A program made the translations under genes and the position numbers. Below the pieces are notes generated by a model. That model worked only from the letters and a program-made list of their open reading frames with translations. It was not told the origin of the DNA and did not search any database. This document shows positions 33,146 through 34,464 of a stretch of DNA of 34,464 nucleotides, one piece after another. This DNA is from an uncultured Phascolarctobacterium sp. (GTDB lineage Bacteria > Bacillota > Negativicutes > Acidaminococcales > Acidaminococcaceae): assembly GCA_947629685.1 (NCBI GenBank), contig CANREP010000021.1, forward strand, positions 1 through 34,464. Direction: 5' to 3'. Every line of letters begins with the position of its first letter. Positions within the stretch are counted from its first letter, which is position 1.

Positions 33146-34381
33146 ATGCAGGAAACATACCCCATCTTTACCAAAGAAATGAAAAAAACACATACCATCC
33201 TCATCCCCGGTATGCTGCCCTTGCATTTTACCCTGTTACGCGCAGCCCTCAGAAGCTGCGGCTATAAAGCGGAAGTCTTGCAGAACACCGACCGCAGCGT
33301 TATCGACACCGGTCTCAAATACGTCAATAACGATATCTGCTATCCGGCGCTTCTGGTCATCGGCCAGTTTATCAACGCGCTGGAAAGCGGCAAATACGAC
33401 CCCGACAAGGTAGCCCTCATCATCACCCAGACCGGCGGCGGCTGCCGCGCGTCCAACTACATCTACCTGCTGCGCAAGGGACTGGCCCAGGCAGGCTTCG
33501 ATAACGTGCCCGTCATCAGCCTCAACGTCAGCGGTATGGAAGACCAGCCTGGCTTCGATTTAAGCGCCACCATGCTGCGCCGCTTTTTGGCGGCGGTAGT
33601 CTACGGCGACGCCCTCATGTACCTTATCAACAAAACCCGTCCTTACGAAGCGGTACAGGGCGCGGCGGACGAACTGGCGCAGAGCTGGCTGAGCAAGCTG
33701 GACGGTATCTTCCAGTCCGGCAAGGCCCATGCCCTCAGCAGCATCCAGAAGCTGTCCACCGCCATCACCCGCGACTTTGCCGACCTGCCCGTCAACACCA
33801 AGGAAAAAATCAAGGTGGGCATCGTGGGGGAAATCTACATCAAATACGCCGCTTTAGGCAACAATAATCTGGAAAAATTCCTGCAGAAGCAGAACTGCGA
33901 ATACATGGTCCCCGGACTTTTGAACTTTATCATGTACTGCGCCGACACCTATCTGACCGACTACAAGCTGTACGGCGGCAGCCTGCTCAAATACGGCACC
34001 ACCAAAGCCGCTTTCTGGTATCTGGAACGGCTGGAAAAAGTGCTGCGCAAAGCGCTTGATACGCCGCCCTTTACCGCCCCCGCCTCCTATGCGGAAACCA
34101 AGGCCATGGCCAAAGGCGTCATCGGCTACGGCAACAACATGGGCGAAGGCTGGCTGCTGACCGCGGAGATGCTGGAACTGGCGAAAAACGGCTACAACAA
34201 CATCATCTGCGCCCAGCCTTTCGGCTGCCTGCCTAACCACATCGCCGGCCGCGGCATGATTAACCGCATCAAGGAGCTGGTGGAAGACGCCAACATCCTG
34301 CCCATCGACTACGACGCCAGCGCGTCCAAAGTTAACCAGGAAAACCGCATCAAGCTCATGCTGGCAACAGCGCAGGGCTAA
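33146..34381 (+). CDS. 2-Hydroxyacyl-CoA dehydratase / double-cubane-protein-like partner
   Basis: A 411-residue protein related to the HgdB/BcrB-type subunits that hold the catalytic iron-sulfur cluster. Likely cluster cysteines are in NNDICYPALLVIGQ, QTGGGCRASNYI and QPFGCLPNHIAGRG, each in a family-typical loop. Many Firmicutes carry this part fused behind the activase/DUF2229 region in one chain of about 1400 residues; here it is a separate gene. AAAGGAG precedes the ATG. The substrate is unknown: no acyl-CoA transferase or dehydratase alpha subunit is in view, so a function in a reductive reaction other than 2-hydroxyglutaryl-CoA dehydration is possible. Confidence 0.87.
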   Translation: MQETYPIFTKEMKKTHTILIPGMLPLHFTLLRAALRSCGYKAEVLQNTDRSVIDTGLKYVNNDICYPALLVIGQFINALESGKYDPDKVALIITQTGGGCRASNYIYLLRKGLAQAGFDNVPVISLNVSGMEDQPGFDLSATMLRRFLAAVVYGDALMYLINKTRPYEAVQGAADELAQSWLSKLDGIFQSGKAHALSSIQKLSTAITRDFADLPVNTKEKIKVGIVGEIYIKYAALGNNNLEKFLQKQNCEYMVPGLLNFIMYCADTYLTDYKLYGGSLLKYGTTKAAFWYLERLEKVLRKALDTPPFTAPASYAETKAMAKGVIGYGNNMGEGWLLTAEMLELAKNGYNNIICAQPFGCLPNHIAGRGMINRIKELVEDANILPIDYDASASKVNQENRIKLMLATAQG

Positions 34382-34396
34382 AACAGCAAATCGCTC

Positions 34397-34437
34397 CCAC
34401 CCCTAAGAGGGGTGGTTCGCAATAGCCCTATAAGGGC
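34397..34437. other. Tandem hairpins after the dehydratase gene
   Basis: CCACCCCT-AAG-AGGGGTGG (34397-34415) and GCCCT-ATA-AGGGC (34425-34437). Neither has a T-run inside the window. They could be an intergenic repeat or the start of a terminator region; the window ends 27 nt later. Confidence 0.5.
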
Positions 34438-34464
34438 ATAACAAAGGCCAGCGCCTAAATGACG

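Overview
The window reads as a chromosomal segment of an anaerobic, diderm Firmicute of the class Negativicutes, most like Phascolarctobacterium or Acidaminococcus. This is inferred from gene content. An outer-membrane autotransporter-type protein sits among Firmicutes families (YvrJ, DUF1659, DUF2922, HutP, DUF1638, TSCPD), with pyruvate:ferredoxin oxidoreductase, oxygen-labile Fe-S serine dehydratase and a 2-hydroxyacyl-CoA dehydratase activase system. No rRNA, insertion sequence, prophage structural gene or CRISPR array was seen.

Layout. 1-1928 (-): N-terminal part of a repeat-rich autotransporter that runs off the left edge. 2086-5011: a compact cassette of a sigma-70-like factor, an XRE repressor, a leaderless amidase, DUF1659, a 20-residue cationic peptide, DUF2922 and a YvrJ/holin-like peptide. 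Two inverted copies of the motif GTCTTGCGG lie in its two divergent intergenic regions. 5109-5804: YjbR-family protein. 5834-6425 (-): tRNA-Leu, a truncated tRNA-Leu copy, and a His-Gln-Lys tRNA operon. 6520-10350 (-): serine-degradation operon (Na+/solute symporter, HutP-family regulator, serine dehydratase beta and alpha, RidA). Its leader carries regularly spaced NAG triplets. 10633-12107 (+): TSCPD protein, CorA and a small unknown protein. 12214-15311 (-): DUF1848 protein, Na/Pi cotransporter with PhoP-like boxes, and a thioredoxin-fold protein lacking its cysteines. 15506-19021 (-): pyruvate:ferredoxin oxidoreductase. 19022-19782: AT-rich gene-poor stretch. 19783-20458 (+): frameshifted DUF1638 gene. 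20505-24353 (-): two universal stress proteins, a small membrane protein, an FAD oxidoreductase, DUF697 and DUF190 proteins. 24648-25088 (+): third universal stress protein. 25229-27143: LarE (-), hot-dog thioesterase (+), ECF-type S-component-like membrane protein (-). 27223-29500 (-): polar amino-acid ABC transporter. 29678-30019 (+): cupin. 30210-34381 (+): double activase/DUF2229 protein with its separately encoded dehydratase-like partner.

How it fits together. The serine operon imports an amino acid (serine is the likely substrate), deaminates it to pyruvate and clears the 2-aminoacrylate intermediate with RidA. PFOR can then turn pyruvate into acetyl-CoA and reduced ferredoxin. The most novel-looking items are the sigma/amidase/YvrJ cassette with its shared inverted motif, and the HutP-family gene whose own operon leader has two clusters of three NAG triplets at an exact 8-nt period, the second covering the ribosome binding site. 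All functional statements come from reading the sequence and recalling family features; no database search was run.
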